From Streptomyces shenzhenensis (GTDB lineage Bacteria > Actinomycetota > Actinomycetes > Streptomycetales > Streptomycetaceae), in assembly GCF_003688995.1 (NCBI RefSeq), contig NZ_PENI01000005.1:248001-312000 (forward strand): a stretch of 64,000 nucleotides of DNA, written 5' to 3'. Shown here piece after piece: positions 34,710-42,813 of the stretch. Position 1 is the stretch's first letter; each line of letters opens with the position of its first letter. Below the pieces are notes generated by a model, which saw nothing but the letters and a program-made list of their open reading frames with translations, made no database searches and was not told the DNA's origin. The position numbers and the translations under genes are program-made.

Positions 34710-34778
34710 GTCGCCATCTCCCTCGGTCCTGCGGCAGGTCGGGCGTGCCGTACGCGTGCCGGACGCGTGTTGTACATG

Positions 34779-34818
34779 GGTTCAATAACGGGTTTCAGTC
34801 TGGTCCCGTTGCTGAACC
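34779..34818. promoter_or_regulatory. Inverted-repeat operator between P450 and TetR genes
   Basis: GGTTCAATAACGGG (34779-34792) and CCCGTTGCTGAACC (34805-34818) are inverted repeats matching at 12 of 14 bases. They lie 70 bp from the P450 start and 22 bp from the tetR start, so the TetR protein probably controls both genes. Confidence 0.7.
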
Positions 34819-34840
34819 GGCGTCAAGTAAGGTGCGGGGC

Positions 34841-35449
34841 ATGGCCGCGGACCAGGCAGGGCGCACCCGGCGCAGACTCAGCACCCAGGAGCGTCGCGAG
34901 CAACTCCTGTCGGTCGGGGCCAGGTTGTTCTCCGAGAGCCCCTACGACGACGTGTGGATCGAACAGGTCGCCGAGATCGCCGGCGTCTCCCGCGGGCTGC
35001 TCTACCACTACTTCCCGACGAAACGGGACTTCTTCGCCGCGGTCGTCGAGCGGGAGAGCGAGCGGATGCTGCGCATGACGGCGGCCGTGCCCGGCGTGCC
35101 GGTGCGCGAACAGCTCACCGCGGGACTCGACGTCTATCTGGAGTACGTCGAGACCCATGCCCATGGCTACCGCGCCTTCCACCGCGCCGACGCCGCGGGC
35201 AACCAGGCCGTGCGCCGGGTCTACCGGCGCGCCCTGGCCGCGCAGGAGCGGCAGATCATGGCGGCCGTCGCCGCCGATCCCGAGTTCGGTCCGCTGACCG
35301 GGGACCGGTCCGAGCTGAGGCTCGCGGTGCGCGGCTGGCTGGCCTTCACCACCGCGGTCTGTCTGGAGTGGCTGCGCGGCTCGGGGGCGGGCCGCGAGCA
35401 GGTGCGCGATCTGTGTGCGCGCGCCCTCCTGGGGGTCCTCGCACCCTGA
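34841..35449 (+). CDS. TetR-family regulator, divergent from the P450 gene
   Basis: A protein of 202 residues with the TetR helix-turn-helix V-A-E-I-A-G-V-S-R-G-L-L-Y-H-Y-F near residues 42-57 and a helical ligand domain. In BM3-bearing organisms a TetR-type repressor gene next to the P450 responds to fatty acids, and the same arrangement appears here. ATG 34841 is the natural start; the frame runs back to GTG 34745 but that would overlap the operator. Confidence 0.9.
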   Translation: MAADQAGRTRRRLSTQERREQLLSVGARLFSESPYDDVWIEQVAEIAGVSRGLLYHYFPTKRDFFAAVVERESERMLRMTAAVPGVPVREQLTAGLDVYLEYVETHAHGYRAFHRADAAGNQAVRRVYRRALAAQERQIMAAVAADPEFGPLTGDRSELRLAVRGWLAFTTAVCLEWLRGSGAGREQVRDLCARALLGVLAP

Positions 35450-35501
35450 CCGAGAGTGTCCTTGCGTTCTGGCCGGCCGGCCGCTCCAGGGCCGGTTCTG
35501 G

Positions 35502-35530
35502 TTGGCGTACACCGTGATCTCCGATAGGTT
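35502..35530 (+). promoter_or_regulatory. Promoter of the DUF2470 gene
   Basis: TTGGCG (35502-35507), 17-bp spacer, TAGGTT (35525-35530). Its -10 box overlaps the first bases of the iron box, so iron-loaded regulator would exclude RNA polymerase. Confidence 0.7.
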
Positions 35531-35547
35531 AGGCAAGCCTTACCTAA
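35529..35547. promoter_or_regulatory. Iron box (DmdR1/IdeR operator)
   Basis: TTAGGCAAGCCTTACCTAA, a 19-bp site matching the TTAGGTTAGGCTCACCTAA consensus of actinobacterial iron regulators at most positions including both outer arms. It sits on the -10 box, predicting repression when iron is plentiful. Confidence 0.88.
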
Positions 35548-35562
35548 GAGGAGGTTTCTCGG

Positions 35563-36288
35563 ATGGGTGACAGCCAGACCTGGACGGCCCGGCCCGGCAC
35601 GGCCGAGCGGGCCCGTTCGGTGCTCGCCGCCGCATGGTCGTGCACGGTGACCGCGGAGGGCGGGCGCGAGGAGCTCGTCGGGGCGCACACCGTGACCGAC
35701 GACGGGCGGGTGATCCTGCACGTGCCCGAGGACAGCCCCCTGCCCGCCGCCGCGATCTGCGCGCCGCGCGGCGAGCCCTCCGCGGTGCTGGAGTTCGCCG
35801 ACGTGGCGCCCGTCCCGCTGCGCAACCGGATCCGCGCCCGGCTCTGGCTGGCCGGCTCGCTCGCCCACGAGGACGGCCGGATCGCCTTCCGCGTCACCCG
35901 GGTGGTGCTGCGCCGCCCGTCCGGTGCCGAGCTCGTCGACCTCGACGAGTTCGTCGCCGCCGCACCCGACCCGCTCGCCACCGCGGAGGCCCGGCTGCTC
36001 ACCCACCTCGCCGACGCCCACCCCGACGCCGTCGACCGCCTCACCCGCCTCGTGGAACCGGAGAGCCTGCACGCCGCGACCCGTGTCGTGCCGCTCGCGG
36101 TGGACCGGCACGGACTCACGCTGCGCATCGAACGCACCGGCTCCCACGGCGACGTACGGCTGCCGTTCCACCGGCCCGCCGACACCCTCGCCCAGCTCAC
36201 CGAGCGCATCCATGTCCTGCTGGCGCAGGCGGCCTCGGCCACCCGCCCCCGCGCGCTACAGCGGCAGCGCGCAGACGGCGACGGGTGA
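35563..36288 (+). CDS. DUF2470-domain protein, iron-regulated, possible heme-utilisation factor
   Basis: A protein of 241 residues. The central part (about 60-160) resembles the FMN-binding split-barrel-like domain of heme-utilisation proteins, and the C-terminal part (about 165-230, beginning L-L-T-H-L-A-D-A-H-P-D-A-V) fits DUF2470, which is found at the C-terminus of HugZ heme oxygenases. A perfect AGGAGG precedes the ATG. The iron box in its promoter supports a role in iron or heme acquisition. Its 3' end overlaps the convergent lactonase gene by 33 bp. Confidence 0.8.
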   Translation: MGDSQTWTARPGTAERARSVLAAAWSCTVTAEGGREELVGAHTVTDDGRVILHVPEDSPLPAAAICAPRGEPSAVLEFADVAPVPLRNRIRARLWLAGSLAHEDGRIAFRVTRVVLRRPSGAELVDLDEFVAAAPDPLATAEARLLTHLADAHPDAVDRLTRLVEPESLHAATRVVPLAVDRHGLTLRIERTGSHGDVRLPFHRPADTLAQLTERIHVLLAQAASATRPRALQRQRADGDG

Positions 36289-37455
36289 GGCGAACGGCTC
36301 GCCCGCGAGCCGCAGTCCACCGTCGGCCGCGTCCACGTGGAACACGCTCACCGTGCCGGAGCGCTGGTTCGCCGCGAACAGCAGCCGGCCGTCCGGCGAG
36401 AAGGCGATCTGCCGCGGGAAGTCACCGGCCACCGGCACGGTGTCCAGCAGCCGCAGCCGGGCGCCGTCCGCCTCCACGGCATAGCGCGCGAGGCTGTTGT
36501 GGCCGCGGTTGGCGAGATAGGCGAACGCGCCGTCCGCCGTGACCAGGATCTGCGCCGGGTAGTTGGTGCCCGCACCGGACCCGGTGGACTGCGGCGCGCC
36601 GATCCGGAGCCGGCCGGTGTCCGCGTCGTACGCGCACACCGCGACCGTGTCGTCCACCTCGTTGGCCAGGTACGCGAACCGGCCGCCCGGGTGGAAGGCC
36701 AGATGACGTGGCCCGGCGCCCGGCCGGGTGTGCGCCCGGCCGACCTCGGCCAGCGTGCCGCGCGTCAGGTCCAGCCGGTAGCTGTGGACGCTGTCGGTGC
36801 CCAGGTCGACCGCCAGCACATGGCCGCCGTCGGGACCGGTGACGAACTGATGGGCGCGCGGCCCCTGTTGCCCCGGGCCGGGCGGGCCGGAGTGGGTGAC
36901 CAGCGCCGTGCGCTCCCCGAGGGCCCCCGAGGCGTCGATGGGATGCACGGCCACGCTGCCCGACCCGTAGTTGGCGCTGAGCAGCCAGCGCCCGCTCGGA
37001 TGCACCGACAGATGGCAGGGCGCCGCGCCGCCGGTGCCACGGGAGCCGAGGATCCGCCGGTCGGCACGGCGCACGGCGGTCACGGCCCCGTTCGCGCGCT
37101 CGTCGACCGCGTACAGGGTGCGGCCGTCCGGATGCGCGGCGAGGTACGACGGGTCGGCGACGCCGGTCAGGGTGCCGGATCCGGTGACGGCGCCCGTCGC
37201 CGGGTCGTACCGGGCCAGGCCGATGCCGGTGCCGCCGCCCTCGGCCGAGGTGTAGGTGCCCAGATAGAGGGGGCGGGGGCCGGACGGCTCGGCCGGGCGC
37301 CGGGGCTCGGTGGCCGGCGCGGGCGCCGGCTGTCCGGGCTCGGCCCGCGGCGCCGCCGGTGCCGGCAGGGCCACCGTGGCGGCGCCGCCCGCCAGCGCCC
37401 CGACGAACCTGCGCCGGCTCCAGCCGCCGCTTGTCGCTTCCGCACCACTGCCCAT
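36256..37455 (-). CDS. Lactonase-family protein (seven-bladed beta-propeller, 6-phosphogluconolactonase-like), Tat-exported
   Basis: A protein of 399 residues from ATG 37455 (GAAGG upstream). The N-terminus has the twin-arginine signal S-R-R-R-F-V-G-A-L-A-G-G, then a Pro/Ala-rich stretch and a YbhE/Pgl-type propeller with repeated H-P-x-G-R or P-D-G-R-x-L-x-A blades (for example H-P-S-G-R-W-L-L-S-A-N-Y, F-S-P-D-G-R-L-L-F-A-A-N). Export argues against a pentose-phosphate role; an extracellular carboxymuconate or glycolactonase function is possible. The same frame continues upstream without a stop, see the next entry. Confidence 0.85.
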   Translation of the reverse strand: MGSGAEATSGGWSRRRFVGALAGGAATVALPAPAAPRAEPGQPAPAPATEPRRPAEPSGPRPLYLGTYTSAEGGGTGIGLARYDPATGAVTGSGTLTGVADPSYLAAHPDGRTLYAVDERANGAVTAVRRADRRILGSRGTGGAAPCHLSVHPSGRWLLSANYGSGSVAVHPIDASGALGERTALVTHSGPPGPGQQGPRAHQFVTGPDGGHVLAVDLGTDSVHSYRLDLTRGTLAEVGRAHTRPGAGPRHLAFHPGGRFAYLANEVDDTVAVCAYDADTGRLRIGAPQSTGSGAGTNYPAQILVTADGAFAYLANRGHNSLARYAVEADGARLRLLDTVPVAGDFPRQIAFSPDGRLLFAANQRSGTVSVFHVDAADGGLRLAGEPFASPVAVCALPL

Positions 37456-38625
37456 GCCCGCACCTTCGGAATGTCCGCTGCTCCGGTCGTGACAGCCACC
37501 ATGACGCGGAGCACCCCGCGAAGGCAAAACGTATCGGCTCCGCCGGGTGGGGTGCGGGGGTCGTTGCTCGGCTGCGGCGGGGTCGTGGCCGTTCGCGCAG
37601 TTCCCCGCGCCCCTATGGGGCGCTCCCGGTGTGTTCTTCAGTGGTACTACCTGGCCGTCGGTCGGGGGCTGCCAGGGGGCGGGATCGGTCCCGAGCCAGT
37701 CGCCGACCGGCTTGACCGCGGCCAGCTCGTCCGCCGCGGGGAGATCCTCGGCGTCCTCGTCGTAGTAGTCGTACCAGGGCAGACCCGCCCGGGTGTACGC
37801 CGCCCGGTCCACCGGCGACGGCGGCGGCGCCTCGCCCGTGATGCGGTGCCACTGCGGCGGCGTCACCAGATGCACGAACACCCGCCCGGCGGGCTCGTCC
37901 GTCCAGTCCCGCGCCGGCCGCTCGTCCCGGTAGACCTCCTGACGCATCGAGCCGCCGACCCCGAGCCCCATGGCCGCCGCGCGCGGCGGGGCGGCCGGCC
38001 CCGCGCCCGGAGCGGGGGCCGCGGCCGGCGGCGCCGCCCCGTATCCGGCGGCAGGACCGGAGCGCCGCCGCAGCGTCCGCTGGGCCCGGCGCCAGGCCGC
38101 GAGCGGCTCGGCCCTCAGCGGGAACGACTGCAACTGGATCCCGCCCCACACCTGCTCGCCCGTGACCTGCCCCTCCACCGTCGCGCCCAGCCCCAGCGGC
38201 ACGGCCACGAACTGGCGGACCGTCCCACTGCCCGAGTTGATGCCGTCGAGCCAGGGCTGCCGGGGCAGCACCACATAGTTCTGCGGCTTCCGGGACAGCC
38301 GGTCGCTCCACGGCCGGCCCGAGACGGCGCACACCTTGCCCACCCCGACCTGGAGTGCGGCCGGCTCCGCCGAACCCGAGAAGTCCAGCCACATCGCCTC
38401 GCGCAGATACACCGGCAGCATCACACCGCCGCGGGCCCGCCACCGCTCCGGCACCGTGTCCGGGTGATCGGCCACCCGCCGTACCGGGAACTCGCCAAGA
38501 CCCGGCGGCAGCGGATGCGTGCCCGTCTCGGGCAGCCGCAGCGTGCGGATGAACCGCACCGCCACCCCGCCCGGCAGCCCCAGCGTGTTCCCGTCGATCC
38601 GTACGGCCGTGTCGGTCACGTGCAC
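36256..38625 (-). CDS. Unknown protein reading in frame into the lactonase (789-codon frame)
   Basis: From GTG 38625 the frame encodes about 365 residues of a conserved-looking protein: I-D-G-N-T-L-G-L-P-G-G near the start, V-M-L-P-V-Y-L-R-E-A-M-W-L, W-L-D-G-I-N-S-G-S-G-T-V-R-Q-F-V-A-V-P-L-G and E-V-Y-R-D-E-R. I do not recognise its function. Its natural end seems to be near V-V-P-L-K-N-T (about 37630), but no stop follows: the frame goes through a copy of the dispersed hairpin repeat (G-A-P-H-R-G-A-G-N-C-A) and into the lactonase. Either the two make a fused protein or ribosomes re-initiate at 37455. Confidence 0.65.
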   Translation of the reverse strand: MHVTDTAVRIDGNTLGLPGGVAVRFIRTLRLPETGTHPLPPGLGEFPVRRVADHPDTVPERWRARGGVMLPVYLREAMWLDFSGSAEPAALQVGVGKVCAVSGRPWSDRLSRKPQNYVVLPRQPWLDGINSGSGTVRQFVAVPLGLGATVEGQVTGEQVWGGIQLQSFPLRAEPLAAWRRAQRTLRRRSGPAAGYGAAPPAAAPAPGAGPAAPPRAAAMGLGVGGSMRQEVYRDERPARDWTDEPAGRVFVHLVTPPQWHRITGEAPPPSPVDRAAYTRAGLPWYDYYDEDAEDLPAADELAAVKPVGDWLGTDPAPWQPPTDGQVVPLKNTPGAPHRGAGNCANGHDPAAAEQRPPHPTRRSRYVLPSRGAPRHGGCHDRSSGHSEGAGMGSGAEATSGGWSRRRFVGALAGGAATVALPAPAAPRAEPGQPAPAPATEPRRPAEPSGPRPLYLGTYTSAEGGGTGIGLARYDPATGAVTGSGTLTGVADPSYLAAHPDGRTLYAVDERANGAVTAVRRADRRILGSRGTGGAAPCHLSVHPSGRWLLSANYGSGSVAVHPIDASGALGERTALVTHSGPPGPGQQGPRAHQFVTGPDGGHVLAVDLGTDSVHSYRLDLTRGTLAEVGRAHTRPGAGPRHLAFHPGGRFAYLANEVDDTVAVCAYDADTGRLRIGAPQSTGSGAGTNYPAQILVTADGAFAYLANRGHNSLARYAVEADGARLRLLDTVPVAGDFPRQIAFSPDGRLLFAANQRSGTVSVFHVDAADGGLRLAGEPFASPVAVCALPL
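37584..37623 (-). repeat. Dispersed hairpin repeat at the junction of the unknown and lactonase frames
   Basis: The minus strand reads GCGCCCCATAGGGGCGCGGGG then AACTGCGCGAACGGCCACGAC, the same core as the 23197-23626 array. It is translated in frame inside the 789-codon reading frame and probably displaced the stop of the upstream gene. Confidence 0.8.
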
Positions 38626-38646
38626 GCCCCCTTCGCCTGTCTCGCC

Positions 38647-39903
38647 TCACCGACCAGAACGTCCACCGGCACCCGCGCGGTTCCGGCGCAGCCGCTCCGG
38701 CACGCCCACCCGCTCCCGCACCCAGGACATCCAGGGCAGCCGGTCCCGCTGCTCGCGCGAGACCCGGTCCAGCTCCTCCAGCAGCCGGCGCGAACGGTGC
38801 TCGGTGTCCAGCTCGTCGATGATCCGGTTCACCTCGGTCAGGGTCGCGCCGAGCAGCTGCCAGAGCCGTGGGTCCCGCTCGGCCTCCGCCCGCAGCAGCA
38901 GGGCGACCTTGTCGCGGGTGTTCGCCGCCGTCTGGAGCTCGGCGGTCAGTCGCGCCTCGGCGGACTCGGCACTGACGCTCAGATCGGTGGTCACCAGCAC
39001 CGCGAAGCTGACCACCGCGTCACCGACCTCGGACAGCAGCCGCTCGACGGCGGCACCCGTCTCCGGCGAGAACAGGGGATGCGGCGCCCGGGACTTCGCC
39101 AGGTCGGTGAAGGTCCTGGCCAGCACCCGCAGCACGACCGTGCAGATCTCCAGCGTGTCAAGGCCGGTCCGCAGCACCACCCGGTGCAGCAGGCCCTCGC
39201 GCACGCGCGGGTTGAGCCGCAGGCTGTCCTCGGCCTGCCGCAGGTCCGCGTCCACCTCGACGATGTCGTGGTCGAGCCGGCGCGCCTCGTGCAGCCGCTC
39301 GACCGCCAGCTCCCACGGGACGCGCCCCGCGGCCTCCTCGCCCAGCCGCAGCAACAGCCGCCGCACCCGCCGGGCCAGCCCCTCGATCGACTCGCCGGCC
39401 TCGCCCACCCACACCGGGGGAGCGAACACCAGATTGCAGGCGAGCCCGACGACCGCGCCGATCAGCGTCTCCACCACCCGGGCCCAGGCCGTGTTGCCGA
39501 CCGCGGTCACACCGAGCACCAGCATGGCGCTGATCGCCACCTCGGGCACATACTCGTCGACCCGCACCAGGCGCCCGACCGCCAGCGCGGCCACGATCAG
39601 CAGGGCCAGGCTCCACCAGGTCAGTCCGACCAGCAGGCTGAAGGCGATGGCGACCAGGACGCCGGCCACCACGGCGTTCACCCGGCGGATGCCGTTGGTG
39701 AGCGTGGCGTAGAGCGTGACCTGGACGACCAGCAGGGCGGTCAGGGGCGCGGTCAGCGGCGCGGGCTCCGGGCTCAGCCGCAGCGCGACGACGTACGCGA
39801 TCGTCGCCGCGCCGGCCGACCGCAGCGTCTGGACGACGGCGGGGTCACGGCGGCGCTGCACGAACCGCTTCGGCACCGCGGTCCACTTCCGTACGTCTGG
39901 CAT
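38647..39903 (-). CDS. FUSC-family membrane protein (aromatic acid exporter-like)
   Basis: A protein of 418 residues. About five to six membrane helices fill residues 25-150 (L-T-A-P-L-T-A-L-L-V-V-Q-V-T-L, L-L-V-G-L-T-W-W-S-L-A-L-L); the rest is a soluble helical domain with alternating charged residues. This matches the FUSC/ArAE group that exports aromatic acids or other small organic acids. ATG 39903 has a poorly spaced AAGGG; no better start is seen. It lies 21 bp from the start of the unknown protein gene downstream, so the two may be co-transcribed. Confidence 0.82.
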   Translation of the reverse strand: MPDVRKWTAVPKRFVQRRRDPAVVQTLRSAGAATIAYVVALRLSPEPAPLTAPLTALLVVQVTLYATLTNGIRRVNAVVAGVLVAIAFSLLVGLTWWSLALLIVAALAVGRLVRVDEYVPEVAISAMLVLGVTAVGNTAWARVVETLIGAVVGLACNLVFAPPVWVGEAGESIEGLARRVRRLLLRLGEEAAGRVPWELAVERLHEARRLDHDIVEVDADLRQAEDSLRLNPRVREGLLHRVVLRTGLDTLEICTVVLRVLARTFTDLAKSRAPHPLFSPETGAAVERLLSEVGDAVVSFAVLVTTDLSVSAESAEARLTAELQTAANTRDKVALLLRAEAERDPRLWQLLGATLTEVNRIIDELDTEHRSRRLLEELDRVSREQRDRLPWMSWVRERVGVPERLRRNRAGAGGRSGR

Positions 39904-40089
39904 CCCTTGGGCTGTTCCCCGCACACGGACCCGTCGAACGTGCCGACGGCAGTCGCCCAGGCTCCCCGACGGCGTGGCGCGGCGCCTGCTGCCGCGCCGA
40001 GCGCCCGCCCCACCGCCGGTCCGTACCCTGGAGCGGGGCCGCCGCCCGACGAGGCGGCGGGGGACAGGGCAGGGGAGGGGCGGCACACG

Positions 40090-41070
40090 ATGCAGGACTC
40101 CTGGGCGAGGGCCCGGCTGGCGCTGGCCGACGCGGGCGTCGCGCCGGACCGGCTCGCCGCGGTGCGCCCGCTCGGCGGCGGCACCTACAACACCGTGCAG
40201 GAACTCCGGCTCACCGACGGCGAACGCTATGTGCTGAAGGTCGCCCCGACCGCCCCTGGGCTGCGCTACGAGACTCGACTCCTCGTCGCCGAGGCCGAGT
40301 TCTGCCGGGCCGCCGAGGCCGCCGGGGTACCGGCGCCGCGCGCCGTGGCCCTCGGCGCCGGTGCCGACGGGCCGTGGCTGCTGCTGACCGCCTGCCCCGG
40401 CGAGCCCTGGGACGACTCGCTGACCGAGGGCGAACGAACCTCCCTGCGCACCGAGTTGGGCCGCCAGGTGGCCCGGCTGCACCGGGTGACCGGCCCCGGC
40501 GGGTACGGCTACCCGTCCGGCGCCCTCGGCCCGCTCGCCGCCGACTGGCGGACCGCGTTCACCGCGATGTTCGACGCCGTCCTCGACGACGCCCGCCGCT
40601 ACCGGGCCCGGCTGCCCCGGCCCGTCGAGGAAGTGGCGCGAACGGCGCGGGCCGCCCACGGCGCGCTGGACGAGGTCACCGTGGCCAGCCCGGTCCACTT
40701 CGACCTGTGGCAGGGCAACGTCCTGGTGGACCGCTCGGCGGGACCGGCCCGGATCGGCGGACTCATCGACGGGGAGCGGATGTTCTGGGGCGATCCGCTG
40801 GCCGACTTCGTCTCCCTGGCCCTGCTCGGGGACATCCGGAAGGAGGAGGCGTTCCTCTCGGGCTACCGGGCGGCCGGGGGCCATGCCGAGTTCGGCACCG
40901 CGGCCTGCCTGCGGCTCGCCCTCTACCGCAGCTACCTCTATCTGATCATGCTGACCGAGACCGTGCCGTGGGCGGTGGGCGCGGAACACGGCCGCTGGGT
41001 GCGGGAGACGGTCGGCCCGGAACTCGTCGCCGCGCTGGACGAGATCGCCGAACTGGCTCCCCCCTCTTAG
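40090..41070 (+). CDS. Aminoglycoside-phosphotransferase-like kinase (APH family)
   Basis: A protein of 326 residues with an eukaryotic-like kinase fold: nucleotide loop L-G-G-G-T-Y-N-T-V, Y-V-L-K-V (Lys), catalytic loop H-F-D-L-W-Q-G-N-V-L-V, and metal-binding I-D-G-E-R near residue 225. APH-type proteins phosphorylate small hydroxyl compounds; only some give antibiotic resistance and this sequence does not say which. It stands alone between two oppositely or independently expressed genes. Confidence 0.85.
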   Translation: MQDSWARARLALADAGVAPDRLAAVRPLGGGTYNTVQELRLTDGERYVLKVAPTAPGLRYETRLLVAEAEFCRAAEAAGVPAPRAVALGAGADGPWLLLTACPGEPWDDSLTEGERTSLRTELGRQVARLHRVTGPGGYGYPSGALGPLAADWRTAFTAMFDAVLDDARRYRARLPRPVEEVARTARAAHGALDEVTVASPVHFDLWQGNVLVDRSAGPARIGGLIDGERMFWGDPLADFVSLALLGDIRKEEAFLSGYRAAGGHAEFGTAACLRLALYRSYLYLIMLTETVPWAVGAEHGRWVRETVGPELVAALDEIAELAPPS

Positions 41071-41161
41071 CTCATAGCGTGAACTAAGGGTTGGGAGAAT
41101 ATCGCGCCGGGCCCGTGCGCGGAGGTATGTTGCAGGTCGGGCAGGGTTCGAAGGGGGCCAT

Positions 41162-42451
41162 ATGGCGGGGCGGAACGGGCGCACGGTACGCGACCTCAGA
41201 CGGGGCAACCGGACCGCCGTGCTGCAACGGCTGTACTTCGACGGGCCCCTCAGCCGGTTCGAACTGGGCCCCGCGACCGGTCTCAGCTCCGGCTCGGTCA
41301 GCAATGTCGTCGCGGACCTGATCGCCGACGGCCTGGTCGAGGAGGCCGGCAGCGTCGACTCCGACGGCGGCCGGCCGCGCACCCTGCTGCGCGTCGCCCC
41401 GCACAGCGGACACATGATCGGCGTCGATGTCGGCGAGACCCGGGTCCGGGTCGAGCTCTTCGACCTGGCGCTCACCGAACTCGCCCGGGTGGAGCACCCG
41501 TTGGCGCAGCAGCGGTACGACGTCGACGTCATCGTCGGTCATGTCCGCGACGGTGTCGCCGAGGTCCTCGCCGCCGCCGGGACGGAACCCGGCCGGCTGC
41601 TCGGCGTCGGCGTCGGTGTCCCCGGCATCGTCGAGCGCACCACCGACCGGGGCGCCGTCGTGCACGGCCAGACGATCGGCTGGGACGCCGTACCGCTGGA
41701 GGCCCTGCTCCGTTCCGGCTCCCCGCTCCCGGACGCGGTGCCGTACTTCATCGACAACGGCGCCAAGACGCTGGGCCAGGCCGAGATGTGGTTCGGGGCC
41801 GGCCGCGGTGCCCGCAACGCGGTCGTGGTCCTCTTCGGCTCCGGTGTCGGCGCCTGCCTCGTCACCCCGGAGGTGGAGCACGGCCGGGCCGTCGAGTGGG
41901 GGCATCTGACGGTACGGGTCCGCGGCCGACGCTGCCGTTGCGGAGCGCTCGGCTGCCTGGAGGCCTACGCGGGCGCGGAGTCCCTGCTCTCCCGCTGGCG
42001 CGAGGAGGGCGGGCGCCCGCCCGCGGACACCGACGAGGAGACCGCGCTCACCGCGATGCTGGCCGCCGCCTACCCGGCCGAGGGCGGCGCCGCCGACCCG
42101 GTGGCGCTCGCCGTCCTGGAGGAGACCGCCGAGTACCTGGGCGCCGGCCTGTCCGACCTGATCAACCTCTTCCAGCCCGAACGGATCCTGATCGGCGGCT
42201 GGGCCGGGCTCCAGCTCGGCTCCCGCTTCCTGCCGGCCGTACGCCGGCACGCGGCCACGTACGCGTTGCGTCATCCGGCCGAGAAGGTGGCGATCGATCT
42301 GGGCCGGCTGGGTCCCGACGCGGTGACGGTGGGCGCCGCGATCCTGCCGCTCGCGGACTTCTTCACGCGGGGCGGCCACCGTGCGCCGCCGGTGGCCGAG
42401 GACCGGCTGCCGGCCTGGCGCGCGGCACTCGAGGACCGCGCACCCCGCTGA
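41162..42451 (+). CDS. ROK-family transcriptional regulator
   Basis: A protein of 429 residues: a winged helix-turn-helix (about 10-75; G-P-L-S-R-F-E-L-G-P-A-T-G-L-S-S-G-S-V-S), then a ROK kinase-like domain with V-D-V-G-E-T-R-V, the zinc site C-R-C-G-A-L-G-C-L-E and E-W-G-H. ROK regulators respond to sugars or their phosphates. AAGGGGG precedes the ATG. No sugar gene is adjacent, so its target is open. Confidence 0.92.
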   Translation: MAGRNGRTVRDLRRGNRTAVLQRLYFDGPLSRFELGPATGLSSGSVSNVVADLIADGLVEEAGSVDSDGGRPRTLLRVAPHSGHMIGVDVGETRVRVELFDLALTELARVEHPLAQQRYDVDVIVGHVRDGVAEVLAAAGTEPGRLLGVGVGVPGIVERTTDRGAVVHGQTIGWDAVPLEALLRSGSPLPDAVPYFIDNGAKTLGQAEMWFGAGRGARNAVVVLFGSGVGACLVTPEVEHGRAVEWGHLTVRVRGRRCRCGALGCLEAYAGAESLLSRWREEGGRPPADTDEETALTAMLAAAYPAEGGAADPVALAVLEETAEYLGAGLSDLINLFQPERILIGGWAGLQLGSRFLPAVRRHAATYALRHPAEKVAIDLGRLGPDAVTVGAAILPLADFFTRGGHRAPPVAEDRLPAWRAALEDRAPR

Positions 42452-42813
42452 CGGCCCGGCCCGGCCCCGCCCGGTCGCCCGCGCGCGGACAGCGCCGTGG
42501 CCGGCCCGGCAGGGGCGGGTCTTCCGTCCCCCGGGACACGCCGGACCAGCGGACCGGCGCCGGGTACGCCCCGGGGGAGACCGCACCGCGGAACGCGGCG
42601 GCCGACACCGGCGGCGGTGTGCCCGACACCGGCGGCGGTGTGCCCGACACCGGCGGCGGTGCGTCCGGCACCGGCGACGACATCCCCGACACCGGCGACG
42701 GTGTGCCCGGCGCCCGCGAGGCCAGGCGCGGGGCGCGGTGGTGCTTCGTTCGTGGGGGCGGGGTGTCGCGGGCTCTCGGCGCCGCATCCGGTGTCGGACG
42801 AACCCCTGCGGGG
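42452..42813. other. Non-coding gap with 21-bp tandem repeats
   Basis: No convincing gene. The notable content is five 21-bp repeats (42604-42708). Frames crossing the gap give only low-complexity Gly/Pro or Arg strings. Confidence 0.6.
42604..42708 (+). repeat. Five 21-bp tandem repeats
   Basis: Units of GACACCGGCGGCGGTGTGCCC at 42604 and 42625, then three diverging copies at 42646, 42667 and 42688. Being seven codons long the repeat preserves frames (D-T-G-G-G-V-P on the plus strand), but no start or conserved flanking protein supports translation. Confidence 0.85.

Noticed and set aside
36337..41070. 1577-codon plus-strand frame
   Set aside because: Only its last 327 codons (from 40090) encode a kinase; the rest is antisense to lactonase and membrane-protein genes.
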